From the NCBI GenBank assembly GCA_003427395.1, contig BFEA01000352.1, positions 118,851-175,553 on the forward strand: a stretch of DNA of 56,703 nt. Direction: 5' to 3'. This DNA is from Chara braunii (Eukaryota > Streptophyta > Charophyceae > Charales > Characeae). The notes under the pieces were generated by a model that ran no database searches, was not told where the DNA came from, and saw only the letters and a program-made list of their open reading frames with translations. Made by a program: the position numbers and the translations under genes. Shown piece by piece: positions 20,101-30,429 of the stretch; position 1 is the first letter of the stretch; each line of letters starts with the position of its first letter.

Positions 20101-23100
20101 TTTTGCGCACAACCGCACGCACACCTTAACCCCCCGATTGATTGTGTGAAAATTCTAATTTGATTCTACTAGGTTCAAAGAAAAAACTTATCGGATTACT
20201 TTTTTAAAAAATTCTCCTTTTAATTTATACAAAATTGCAAAGAAATTGCAATTTTCCTTTTATTTTTCTTTCTTTCCCTCCCTGTTGGAGTCCGTCGTTG
20301 ACTCAAACGAAGTCCGTTTTCCCCGACCAAGATTTCAAAATGTCGGGGAAAATAAACTGGACAACTTTGATCGAAGGGGTATTCTTCAGATTCCGCCCCT
20401 ATTTTCCGTAATAATAAAAAAAAAAAACGAGGAATTTTGAATTAATTAAAAGAAAAATAAAGAAAATTAATTATCTGAAAATCTAGCCGTCAGAATTTTC
20501 CGAAAAGGGTCTCAAAATGTTCGCCTCGTCGGGAGGACAAACTTTGACCCCGACGCAGTTCGCACAAAAACGCGCGGATCGGAAATATTTCAAAAAAAAT
20601 AAATAAAAAATTATCAAAAATAAAAACTAATCAAGTAAAACCAGTCAATCAAGTTAATTAGCACTTGGCTAATCAACCTGTGCACCCCCGTTGGATAGGG
20701 GAAGGCCGCGGCCTTGGGGGTGCAATCCCCTCCCCGGCAACGACGCCAAAGTTGTGAGGGAACTCGGGGAGGGGTCACCTGTAGTTCGCCGAAGCCATGG
20801 GCAATAGCGCCTGTCACTCGTTGCGCCCGCTTCCAAGGTCCTCGACGACCAGCAGGGAGACTCTTCCTTGTATTGCCTTTCACGCCCTGTTTGTCAAGTC
20901 CTTTCAAAGAAAATTTTTGTTCAAGTGAAAAGCCCCTTTTTCTTAGGCGGTTTCACGTCCGAGGATGGGATCTTTCCCTGACGCTTCCCCCCCTTTTTTC
21001 ACCCCTTGCCTCTTCAGCGAGTCGAGTGCTGATTTGCTGCCCTGTCAGGTTTTCTACTTTTCAGAACGAGCTGTGGGAGATTCAGAATAGATGAGTAAGG
21101 GGAGGCAAAAAAAATTGGAGTTGATCCTCGTCTTATCGATCAGCAGGGTCATCACCGGAATAGATGACCAGCGCCGGCCGAACAACCTGACCCAACCGAG
21201 TTAATCCTCAAGTTGCCAAAGAAGCACGCACACGGTAACCCGATCTGGAGATCTGTTCGAAACTTCTCTAGCGACTGATCACAAATTCGGCCCAAGTAAT
21301 TTGTCAGGAGCCAGAAATTTTGAAAGCCAGAGCGCCACACAGACATAACCACTCGAATGCCAATATTTCATTTAAACAAACAAAATTAATAACCAAACAT
21401 TTCTCAGATTCCCTTCTGTCATCAAGCAAAAGATCAGTCTGGGTGGGGGTTCGTCCCCTCCCTTTCTGTTATCAGTATTGTCTCGCCTCGTCGTACCGAA
21501 AAGGAACAGGGATAAGGGCAAAAAGAAAGGGTAAGAATATTAATAATAATGTTGTTCTTCCCCTCTAAGTCAATTACCAGTATGCTGGCTGGCAAATGCG
21601 CAATCCAGATACAGGCTGACTAAGCAGAAGCAAACGCCCCCTTGCCAAATGGGAGCTCGTCAACACAATGACTCAGTCTGAGTGGTCCACTCAAGTTCTG
21701 CTGCGTGGGACAACTATAGCTCTGCTCACTCGCGCCTGACCCTCCTCGCTTTCTCTCTTGCTGAATCCCTCAGCCTTACCCTCGCTAACACTCGTTTCCG
21801 CTCTCGCACACTCTCTTCAGCTCGCTCGCATGCTCTCTCGCCTTTTCCCATAAACTCTCTTGCTTCCCTCTCTCCCTCTCTCTCTCTAGCTAAAAAAAAG
21901 CTCGGATAAGGAAGGGGTACTTTGTACCTCAGCGGGTTTCCAGAGTAAATGGGTTTCACAGGCTCAACAGTGATCAATCGTCCGCTCAGAATACAATACT
22001 TAATGGCCCTCGGAGCGAAGGCATCTCACAGGCTCATTCGCAATGTGGTAGTAAGTCAGCGGGTCAACCCCCACAAGCTAATAAACTATAAGAAAAGGGG
22101 GTAGAAAATATTTCATACTGTCCGAAAGGAAACAACGGTGTTAAATGACCGGAATCGATCCAAACCACGTCGAAGGGCACACTTCCAAAGGACCCTCAGT
22201 CTGAACTTGTTCACATAACCAATTATAAAGTACAATTCGCTGATTATCCGACACCCTCGACTGTAGTGAAACAGAGTCAATTCCACAGACGCCTTTCCCC
22301 TCTCACCAAAGGGCCCTAATTGCAGTGAGTCAACGAACCAATTCAGTAAGTTTGTTTCCCGGATCATCCAACGTGCTTGATTATACTGAGCCAGCGAGCC
22401 AATCTCATGGGCTTATTGAAGTTCCAACAAAGAGGGCCTTTTTCGATTCGGATTAGACAACGCCCGAGATTTTGCCAGCATTATTCTTCGAGGGTAGTGA
22501 TTAGAGCATTGACTATATTAGCGGTATTCATATCTTCACAGGTCATGTACACCGGCTCATCACTTACCTGCTCCAATTCAAAGCTCGCCCATGTTATTCT
22601 AATTTCTTTTGTTACCCGGTCCCTTCTGCTGCAGTTCACCAGGGCGAAGGAATGCGAACGTGTCTGAGTTACCCAACTCCTCGTGAGTAGGACAGAGTGA
22701 CCAAAGGTATGAATGCGGAAGATCTCGAACGCGCTGTCCCCTTCTGCCGAGCCGCACTCAATCGGATAGATTCACCACGTGGCCGATGTCGAGCCTCTGT
22801 TCTCCTTGGGACTCACTCGCATCATCCCTGCGTCGGCTGGATATTCAATCCCTAGCCCATTCAGTCCGTAAGTAGACAAATTGTTCTCTCCTCCCTTCTC
22901 ATATGTGTAGCAACTGCGCACGCCACACTCACAAATCGCCCTGTCTCAATGCCCCGTCTTACCACCGCTTGACTGATCCCGCGATCTCTTGCTGCGCTCA
23001 CCGTGATCAGCATAATCTCTCTGTCCTTCTCCTCTTTCCCGTCCCACGGCCCTAGCGCAGATCAACCGGAGTATCTGTTTGCTGTGTGCACCTAGCACAC

Positions 23101-24377
23101 GGACCGCATGACTCAAAGCCAGGAGAATTACCCACGTTGAGCGCACCTAGCTTGCTGATCGATCAATTCCCTGAGATCAACCCTCAGAGCGGGCGCGTTT
23201 CCCCGGAGTTCGCTCGAACGATCGTTGGGGACGCCTAGCACATTTTCCCTCCCCGTGATATCACTCGAATTCTCCCATATCTTGCTCACCGGCCGGTGTC
23301 ACGGCTCTGACCCTCGCGCTTACCAACGGGTACATTCACATTTTGTCTGAGATGTTCATTCGCCCTTCACCAGAAATGAGTGGGCGGTGTTCACCGGGCA
23401 CGCGTCCCTGACCGCTCTTTCCCCCTGTCTGGAAGTGTCCACCATGCCCAAGCTCTCACGACCTGTGCCTCCAACCGGGCTGCCCAAACCCTGCCCGAAG
23501 CGCTGGTGCTCAAGTCAACTGAGAGGATGATGTGTACGCCTGGCATGCTCCTCTCCGTGCATACTCCCCATCTGTCCCCCTCAGTCCCACTCGTGGCCTA
23601 TATCCGTGTGTGAAGGTCACAACACAAGTACCGTAGAACCCTCCTGTCTGTCGCACCACCTCGGCCTGGAATAAAGACTGGCCCAGTTCGTTCCGGCGGT
23701 ACCAGGGCTATGGCAGGCCTAGCGGTGCTAGGTGTAGGGCCAAATCGAGCCAATACCAAGGCCTGGTCCATAATTAATGCATCGATTCAGTCGCCGTGGC
23801 TGGAAATAAGCGTACCAAAATTATGAAGACCCCGATCGTGCCAACCCTGTAGCACTAAGCCGTGACCCACACCATCACCACGCCTGTACTGTACCTAGTC
23901 CAAACCCGGCTGCCGCAACAAACCAACATAGAAAACATGAGATCCTGCCCCTAACCTGTGTACTACGGCAGACTTAAAAAGGCCCGGACCAGCGCATCAA
24001 CTTCAGCCAAAAAGGTCGTACCGTACCAGTCTCAGAAATGTCGAACCTGCGATCACGCCAACCTTGTGTCCCCACACCAGTGCCGAATCTGAAATGATCC
24101 TTCGGAGTCGCTGTAACCCATACCGTGCCAATGCCGAACCAAATCCGAACCTGAAACATGTCGAATGACGTACAATGCCGCAGCGCCGTGATAGTTCTGA
24201 ACCTCCCCGAACCACGTATCCAAACCGAACCAGTGGCCACACCGAGGCAATGAAGCCGAGCCGCACAACCGAGGTAACACGGGGCAACACCACGCCGTCC
24301 ATCCAACCCGCACTCACTCATAACACACAGGTTGCAGTTGGGAATCAGGCATATCATGTAAGTCACATAAGGGATAG

Positions 24378-25120
24378 CAATTATCGAGAAATAGGGAGAA
24401 TCGTTAGAATTGGGTTAAATAAATCATCCGGGGCTAAGTCCCATCGTGAATAATTCAAATAAAATTTAATCAAATATTAAATAATCGTTAGTTTTCTTTT
24501 CTTTTATCATTTTAATTATTTTTCCCATTTTTAGTTCGGTCATCGAGAAAACGGAAAATGAAGATCAATTTTATCATAAACAAATTCCGACGAAAATATA
24601 TTAAATAACAAATTCTCCTTCGTTTTTCTTTCCTTTAATTATCTTTAATAATTAATTTTCTCATTTTTAGTTCCATTATCAGCAATAATAAAAATAAGGG
24701 ATAATTCCCTCAAGAAAGAATTTGATAAAAACTTAAATAACTAGCAATTATCCCACTATTATTGTACCTCCTATTATCTTCAATTTCTTTCCCCAAATTT
24801 AATTTTGATATTAAAATTAATAAAATTTGTGGGGTCTTTCCAACACCAATCGCATGATGCAAAAGAGTCGCGCCAAGGCCCATGTCCGTATTTCCGTCCA
24901 GGGGCTAGCAGCTTCGGAATTAGCCTTGGAACAGACGAGAACCATGGGTACTAGCTGCGACAAGCGTGGCCATTCGTTTCGTCGATTTCAAGGGCCAGTG
25001 TTAATACTAATTTCTCCCGACGGCTCAGACGAAAGTCCCGGTCAATCCCTCTTTAGGCAGATAATCTAAGGGCTAATCCGTGGGATTTCGGGTGGCCGAC
25101 TGACCTTCGGCCGCCCGACA
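24378..25120 (-). repeat. 5' LTR of the giant element
   Basis: This 743-bp repeat corresponds to 3151-3927. Its minus-strand start (right edge, 25120) is TGTCGGGCGGCC. No primer-binding site complementary to a common tRNA 3' end is visible next to its left edge. The first bases past the right edge (CCGGT) do not match those before 3151, so no target-site duplication is seen. Confidence 0.83.
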
Positions 25121-25600
25121 CCGGTAGTAACCTGTGAAGTTGGCGCCTTGATGCAGGTACCTCGAAGATGAAGCTGGAGCTATGGCCCCACATGTAAGTC
25201 TCTCTGGCCTCTGCCAGCCATCTCTCTCTCCAACGCTACTCTACCCCTACCGGTGCCCGGCGCTGAAGACTACTACTAGAGGTACTAGCGCCCAGCGCTC
25301 AAGACTACTGCTAGCGCTAAAGCTACTCCTGCAGCGCTCCTCCAGCGTGCTGCTGCCGAATCCTGAAGACTACTCCTGCCTTCTGCATGCACGTGCGGTG
25401 CCTGGCCAGTCCCCATGAACTACCTCCCTGTAGGGCGGGCCAGTCTTATATAGTGCTGGCCCGGCTAGGAGGCTGCTCTTGCCAATGCCCAAACGTGCTA
25501 GACCCTGAGGAAGCTTCCGGGAGGCCGCTCTTGCCAATGTCAGAACGTGCTAGCCCCTGAGGAAGCTTCCGGGTAGTTTCCAGGTAGCTTCTGGCTAAAG
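25121..25600 (+). repeat. LTR-like fragment with TATA-type word
   Basis: Short CTACTA and AGCGCT words, then GGCCAGTCTTATATAGTGCTGG near 25437, match the style of segments at about 41.6-42.0 kb and 48.6-49.1 kb, which also end in GGCCAGTCCTTATA-type words. These look like LTR promoter regions of related elements. A local AGGAAGCTTCCGGG duplication lies at about 25508-25573. Confidence 0.5.
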
Positions 25601-25604
25601 ACTG

Positions 25605-25925
25605 AGGGCCCATAGGCCCTTGCTTTCAGGCTGTCAGGCTGAACCGACCCAAGGCCTGTAGGCCCTCGTTTTCAGGCTGTCAGTCTGACACGACACAGGG
25701 CCTGTAGGCCCTTGTTTTCAGGCTGTCAGGCTGAAACGACACAGGGCNGTAGGCCCTTGTTTTCAGGCTGTCAGGCTGAAACGACACAGGGCCTGTAGGC
25801 CCTTATTTTCAGGCTGTCAGGCTGAACCGACACAGGGCCTGTAAGCCCTCGTTTTCAGGCTTTTAGGCTGAAAACGACACAGGGCCTGTAGGCCCTCGTT
25901 TTCAGGCTTTTATGCTGAGAACGCT
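25605..25925. repeat. 46-bp tandem array, about seven copies
   Basis: The unit runs GGCCTGTAGGCCCTTGTTTT, then CAGGCTGTCAGGCTGAAACG, then ACACAG. The palindrome GGCCTGTAGGCC lies in each unit. One unit has an N at 25748 and one base fewer than its neighbours. Confidence 0.92.
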
Positions 25926-25944
25926 GGTCGGGCCCTGCAGGCCC

Positions 25945-26223
25945 GTGTGGCTCCACAATATGCCACACTTAAGCACATACCCTGTTTTCCCTGCCTCCAA
26001 GCTCGCTCATTTTGCTAAGACGAATATATTTCCTTCAAAGAGATTCATGCTGTCCCCAACCATGGACGGACACGTTGACATCGATGACATTATCGAGCAC
26101 AAGGTGATGCCTGTACCAAAGCCGCCAGGTAGGGGTCGACCTCCGAAACCGCAGATGTATCGGGTGTGGTTCAGGCACCAGGTTGTCGAAAGGAAGATCA
26201 ATGGTTCACAAGAGAAGAGCTAA
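25945..26223 (+). pseudogene. Ty3/gypsy integrase C-terminal fragment
   Basis: A plus-strand frame carries HLSTYPVFPASKLAHF, a PTMDGHVDIDDIIEHK segment and GRGRPPKPQMYRVWF, ending at TAA 26221-26223. The integrases at 43.3, 42.6 and 51.5 kb end the same way (YPVFHASKL, PPSMDGKFDVD, GRRGRPQRQYKVRF). Only the last 85 residues or so remain. The upstream part is replaced by the 46-bp array. A polypurine tract and LTR follow. Confidence 0.8.
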
Positions 26224-26312
26224 TGAAGACTGCTCCACATGTTATCTCAGGGTATGAAATAAGACTAGAAGGGAAGCAGCCTGCTGATTGAATACTTCTC
26301 AGAGGACAATCG

Positions 26313-26330
26313 AAGTGAAGGAGGAGGGAG
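26313..26330 (+). promoter_or_regulatory. Polypurine tract
   Basis: A purine run of 17-18 nt (GAAGTGAAGGAGGAGGGAG) lies about 90 nt after the integrase stop and directly before TGCAAGGATC, the expected position for priming plus-strand DNA synthesis. Confidence 0.6.
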
Positions 26331-26700
26331 TGCAAGGATCAGAGTCCTCGGCATGCTGGTATGGGCCCCTTGCAACTAGCCTTGTGGCCACCCTAAGTGA
26401 CTGGGGGGCCTCCTTTTCTCAATAAGACCTGAATATTGCAAATTGGCAGGCCATGGTGGGCGACAGGCAGTTGCCACGCGCCAATTGGTTACACAAACCC
26501 TGCTCACGAGCATTAGTATCTTTTGTGAGCCTTCTAGGCTCTTCTGCATACGATGTGGAAGTTGGCCTCTCAGCCTATCAAGAAGCAGGGAACACATCAC
26601 TGGGCACGGGGTGGTTCGGTGCGCCAGGCCACTGTCTGAACGGGCCTGGGGCAAACACATTGGCTTAACGTGAAGCCACTAGGCACATAGGCTTCCCTGT
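26331..26700 (+). repeat. 3' LTR fragment, inverted relative to the copy at 39.5-39.9 kb
   Basis: It starts TGCAAGGATC after the polypurine tract. GTTGCCACGCGCCAATTGGTTAC and a later GTGAGCCTTCTAGGCTCTTC match the reverse complement of 39.55-39.93 kb, as does the preceding integrase 3' flank. The right edge is uncertain. Confidence 0.65.
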
Positions 26701-27335
26701 CCAGGCAGTCGACGGGCCGGGCTATTTTCCATGTAGGAAAGAGCCAGGGCAAAGGGTGGACATTCGGGCACTTGAGTGCAACGCGGCAACGCTTGTAGTT
26801 TGAGCGCTCATACTGCTAGAGCTAATACCTCGGTGCACGCGGGCGCTTGGGAAGGGGAGCGTTGCCTGAGGGCAGCGAGCGCCAAACCATCCATAGTCGG
26901 GGCTTGGGCGCAGCAGAAGCTAGTGGAGGTGGTGGTGATCTTCGACAAAGGGGAAGTTGTGAGTGAAGACGAGAGTGGGCATTGAGAGGGCAAGTGAGTG
27001 GGGAGATGTGAGAGCACGTACCTGGTCCTCGTGGGGCCTGCATGATCGATATCTGCATGTACTTCGGTTGCTGCTGTTGACGTCAACTGGTTGCTTTGTC
27101 ATTTTAGTAGGTTAGCATAGTGGGTGTATGATCGAGCATAGTGGGTGTATGATCGTAGTCTGGGCGCTGAGCGCCAATAGGAGGAAGAGCTTCGGGTACA
27201 TTGTTGATGGTGGAGAGAGTGGACGTTCATTGAAAATTGAGTTCGCTGCTTTGGTTCTCCTTTGGTGTGATATCAGTGCATTTCTGCATTCTGGACAACC
27301 CACGACTATCTCCTTTGGTGGAGAGAGTGCACGTT
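26701..27335. other. Intergenic stretch, no gene seen
   Basis: No supported gene. A short duplication (TGGTGGAGAGAGTG at 27207 and 27316) and a doubled GATCGAGCATAGTGGGTGTAT word near 27110-27150 are present. The word GCTGAGCGCCAATAGG near 27166 resembles one near 39520. Confidence 0.5.
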
Positions 27336-28429
27336 GTTGTTTTTTTTTTTTTTTTTTTTTTTTTTNAACTGAGAAAAGAAGCCTGCCAGCATTGATTGCT
27401 CTGCTCTGCAGAGGATTAACTGTGCAGGTTATTGAGAGGAAAATGAACACCTATTCCTCCTCCTCCCTTTTTCGCCCGATCTGTTTTTGAATGTTGTGAC
27501 TGCCATGTATGAGTGGAGCACTGCCTACTGCTGACCCACTCACACCACTCCGTACCATTGCATATCCACCATGGTCAACTGATGGGGAGGGAAGGGATCG
27601 GAAAATTCCGAGGGCGGCCGCAACGGGATCCCTGGATCCACTGTTGTCCAATCTCTGAAGCAGGTATGATAGTCTCTCTTGATTGTCGCATGGCTGCCTT
27701 CCTCAGTACCTTCGTTATCTTTGGGGCTGCCGCCCCCCTCCCATTTGATGAAGGCGATCCGGCCCCCGTTGTCGCTGCCCAACCAGTCCCCTGAAATTGT
27801 GAAATTTTTTGTCTTATATCTTTTTGTGTCTGAAGCCTATCCAGCTGATCTTTGACTTTCTGCCATTGTGCCCTGAGGTCCTGGTGTACATATTTTTAAT
27901 CATCTCTCTCATTTCCTCCCCGGCTATGCGGACCCTTTCCATGAGATGTATACAGCGTCTTCTCCATATGGCCCACATAACAGCTCTCCCCCCTGTCCTA
28001 TACATGTTGTTTTCGATGGTGCTGCCTGAGGGGGAAGTCCATGTCTCACATAGTATTGCCCTCCACCCCACGGACATGTAGAACTGGTGCCCAAAAGGCT
28101 CCAGATTCTGTTCCACCATCGCCATGTGAGGATCGCTCCCGGGCATTGCATGAAAATGTGTTCAATTGTTTCCGGAATTCTTCGGGAAGGGAACGCCGAA
28201 GAGCATGACTCGCACCACGGGAGCGCCCGGCCTTTCTGTTCCAGGTATGTACGATCAATCAGCCAGTCATTGGTGGGGAGGCAGCGGTGTTCTATCTGCC
28301 ACTGCAGTGAGGCCATTTTTGCAGGCCTGGACCGCGTGAGGGTGAACCACCGAATGGGGCGGATGGCTTCCATTTCTGACATTGCAATTTGGAATTTTGT
28401 CATTTCGCTATTGCTCATTTTCCTTGCAC
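27336..28429 (-). mobile_element. 5'-truncated LINE: ORF2 C-terminus with zinc-binding domain and poly(A)
   Basis: On the minus strand a frame from inside 28429 down to about 28150 has QWQIEHRCLPTNDWL, then WCESC (C-x2-C), then ETIEHIFMQC (H-x4-C). This is the layout of the zf-RVT domain that ends plant-type L1 ORF2 proteins. A frameshift near 28150 leads to a second frame ending at 27814, followed by about 450 nt of 3' region and a T run (27336-27365, then N) equal to the LINE poly(A) tail. The 5' side is cut at 28430 by an LTR. RT and endonuclease are missing. Confidence 0.72.
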
Positions 28430-28850
28430 TGTAAGGACCTGTCCAAACACGGACTGAGAACACAACTGATTTCTGAGTTTACCGCTAGAATGAATGTCTT
28501 GGTGAGAACAAGTCTGTGTGCTTGCTGGTCTGTGCGCCTGTCGAAGCGCTTGTCAGCTTGAGTGTGTGTGTGACCCGCAAGGGTACTTGCTTGCTTGGGA
28601 GGCCCCGTAGGGCCGGTACTTACCTATGACCGTGACTTTGAGGGTTGCAGCGGGGAAAACACTCAAGTAGCGGGAGTAGGTCCACGACACTTAGAGCAGC
28701 AGGAAAAAACACTCAAGTAGCTGGTAGGCCAGTACCACTCATGTAGCAGAAAATGTGTCCGGGACTGGAGGCCGAGCTAAGGAAGACAAAAATTGGCATT
28801 TTTTCAGAGGTCTACTATAGTTGCGGGCTAGGTCTAGGCGGGTACCAGTC
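28430..28850 (+). repeat. LTR fragment related to the 50.3-51.26 kb LTR
   Basis: It starts TGTAAGGACC. From ACGGACTGAGAACAC through GGGTACTTGCTTG and CACTCAAGTAG to about 28840 it matches the reverse complement of 51259 back to about 50820. It interrupts the LINE coding sequence, so it inserted into the LINE or recombined with it. Confidence 0.7.
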
Positions 28851-30246
28851 CAAGTAGTCTGATTCTCGGGCCTGCGGATGATATCATAGCCTGCAATGAT
28901 GTTTCCCTCCGGAAGAGAGGAGGTACCGGTGTAGGGCCCCACCCTGTTAGACTTTTGAGTCTAGTCGATCCCTCAGAGGGGTCCTAGTTGGCTCAGCCCC
29001 GCCCACGTACATCTAAAGTGCGGGGCGTTTCGTCACATGGTCACCCCCACCTAATGCTTTGAGATGGATGGGGATGGCCCACTCAGCAAGAGAACTTTGA
29101 CATTTGAGGGATGTAGCTCAAGCCCTCACGCTAGGGTGGGTAGTCTCGTGGTTGTAGGCGAGCTTCTGTTCTCGGTTCCTCGTTGTGTTCACAGGCAGAT
29201 CCTCCTACCGATACTCAGACAGTCCAGGGAGTTCATTGAAAGCCTCTCTTTCTTTGTGATGCCAACCAAGCGTCATCCTTGGGGTGATCATCCATTTTCG
29301 GCGCGCTAGGTCTGATGGCCTTGTTGAGGCAAGGGAGACACCCCTCAGCGTATGCTGGCCGACTTGGAAGCAAAACGCCCACTTCACATCAACAGGGTAG
29401 CCCCAGGCCCCGCCTCTTGCCCTCATTTTATTTTGCTTATTCCATCGGGCGGAGCACCTCCTTTACTCGGCCTGACTTCACGGCTTTGCCCACTTTCCGA
29501 AGTCGGTGCCTTAACAATAAGACCATTGCACATTTCACAAAACCTCAATCTATTCAAGCATTGTTCACTTGTCCATATATACGCCCCTTAATCTTTTTGG
29601 GCCCCCTCCTGCACATTCCTTGGCTCCATCTCTTTCTCACGCATACATCCTGTCCAACAATCTTCCTTTCTCAAGCGCCCATGTTTCAAATAAAAGGAAC
29701 AATACTATAAGCATAGAGCGGCAGGGTCATTTATAGCAAGGGTTTCGTTCACCCCCATCCAATCGTCAATCTTTCTTTGCCAACCAGCCTCTCTGGACAT
29801 CCAATCTCGCACACGGCGTCCTTGGCCTATCACTTACCTGCACACTCAACACAATTGTGGACAAGCACAACCCCTTCCGGGGTCAACATACAAACCCTCT
29901 TACACGCCTAGCCTTTCATTTTCCCTCTCCATTCCTTATGTCTGTCTCTCTTTCTTCTTCTCAATTAATCTCCTCTTCCTCGAGCATTCGGGGTGTTGGT
30001 TGAGTCCACTGACCTTTCTTTTTCTTTCTTGGCAAGCTCTCACAATCTCAAGTCTTTTCCTCTTGGTGGCACAAGGGACCGACAACCCTCCCCTTGCCGT
30101 CTTTCTCCACCAAGTGGGATCAAGTTCTTTCATTGTTCGCTCCCTGGCAATGGGCAAGAAGGTAGAGAACGATTACCGCAAGCCAGGATGGGGAAAGGAG
30201 CGGAAGAACAAGAATCCAGAATAACTTAGGGCGTGGAGAGAGGAAG

Positions 30247-30249
<3 letters not shown>
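28851..30249. other. Non-coding stretch, no gene seen
   Basis: No ORF with domain-like content was found on either strand. The sequence is of mixed composition with no strong internal repeat. Old LTR or UTR material is likely but unproven. Confidence 0.45.

Positions 30250-30326
<77 letters not shown>
30250..30326. repeat. (GA)n microsatellite
   Basis: About 38 uninterrupted GA units. A poly-Leu/Ser ORF on the minus strand is an artefact of this tract. Confidence 0.97.
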
Positions 30327-30328
<2 letters not shown>

Positions 30329-30429
30329 CTTTGTTCAAACTAGTTTTCTATGCCCTTACCCGGAGGTCCCCTTAGGTTCCTATAATCCTATGCTCCCTTA
30401 GTGAGGTAAGGCAAGATCGAGGACTAAGG

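Larger units (their letters stand above)
17416..24377 (-). other. Long non-coding leader between 5' LTR and accessory array
   Basis: About 7 kb (5.8 kb without the inserted retroposon) has no believable ORF on either strand. It includes AT-rich blocks (19.2-20.6 kb), a CG-rich block near 20.7 kb, and a stretch of short ACC/CCGAACC-type words (23.6-24.3 kb). A diverged 170-bp duplication (about 19560-19700 and 19720-19870) carries a conserved G-rich word. Such a leader could hold packaging, translation (IRES) or promoter signals; none is proven. Confidence 0.6.
3151..25120 (-). mobile_element. Giant Ty3/gypsy-like LTR element, about 22 kb, with an accessory-ORF array
   Basis: Two long direct repeats (3151-3927 and 24378-25120) bracket the whole unit. 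On the minus strand the order is 5' LTR, long leader, small-ORF array, 26-bp repeats, gag, protease, RT, RNase H, integrase, 3' LTR. The PR-RT-RH-IN order is that of Ty3/gypsy. The RT style (FLDD followed by PIKGP, and an SGYDEI motif) is one I associate from memory mainly with fungal-type gypsy lineages. Known giant relatives such as plant Ogre elements also carry extra coding sequence 5' of gag, but this gene-dense array is unlike anything I recall. No target-site duplication or tRNA primer site could be found at the edges. A 1.15-kb retroposon sits inside the leader. In-frame stops and frameshifts make the copy non-functional. Confidence 0.88.

Noticed and set aside
23974-24366. 130-codon ORF next to the 5' LTR as a further accessory protein
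   Set aside because: Composition comes from short repeated words, several other frames are equally open, and it has no paralogue in the array.
27451-27782. Short ORFs 3' of the LINE tail
   Set aside because: They fall in the LINE 3' region and show no domain or paralogue.
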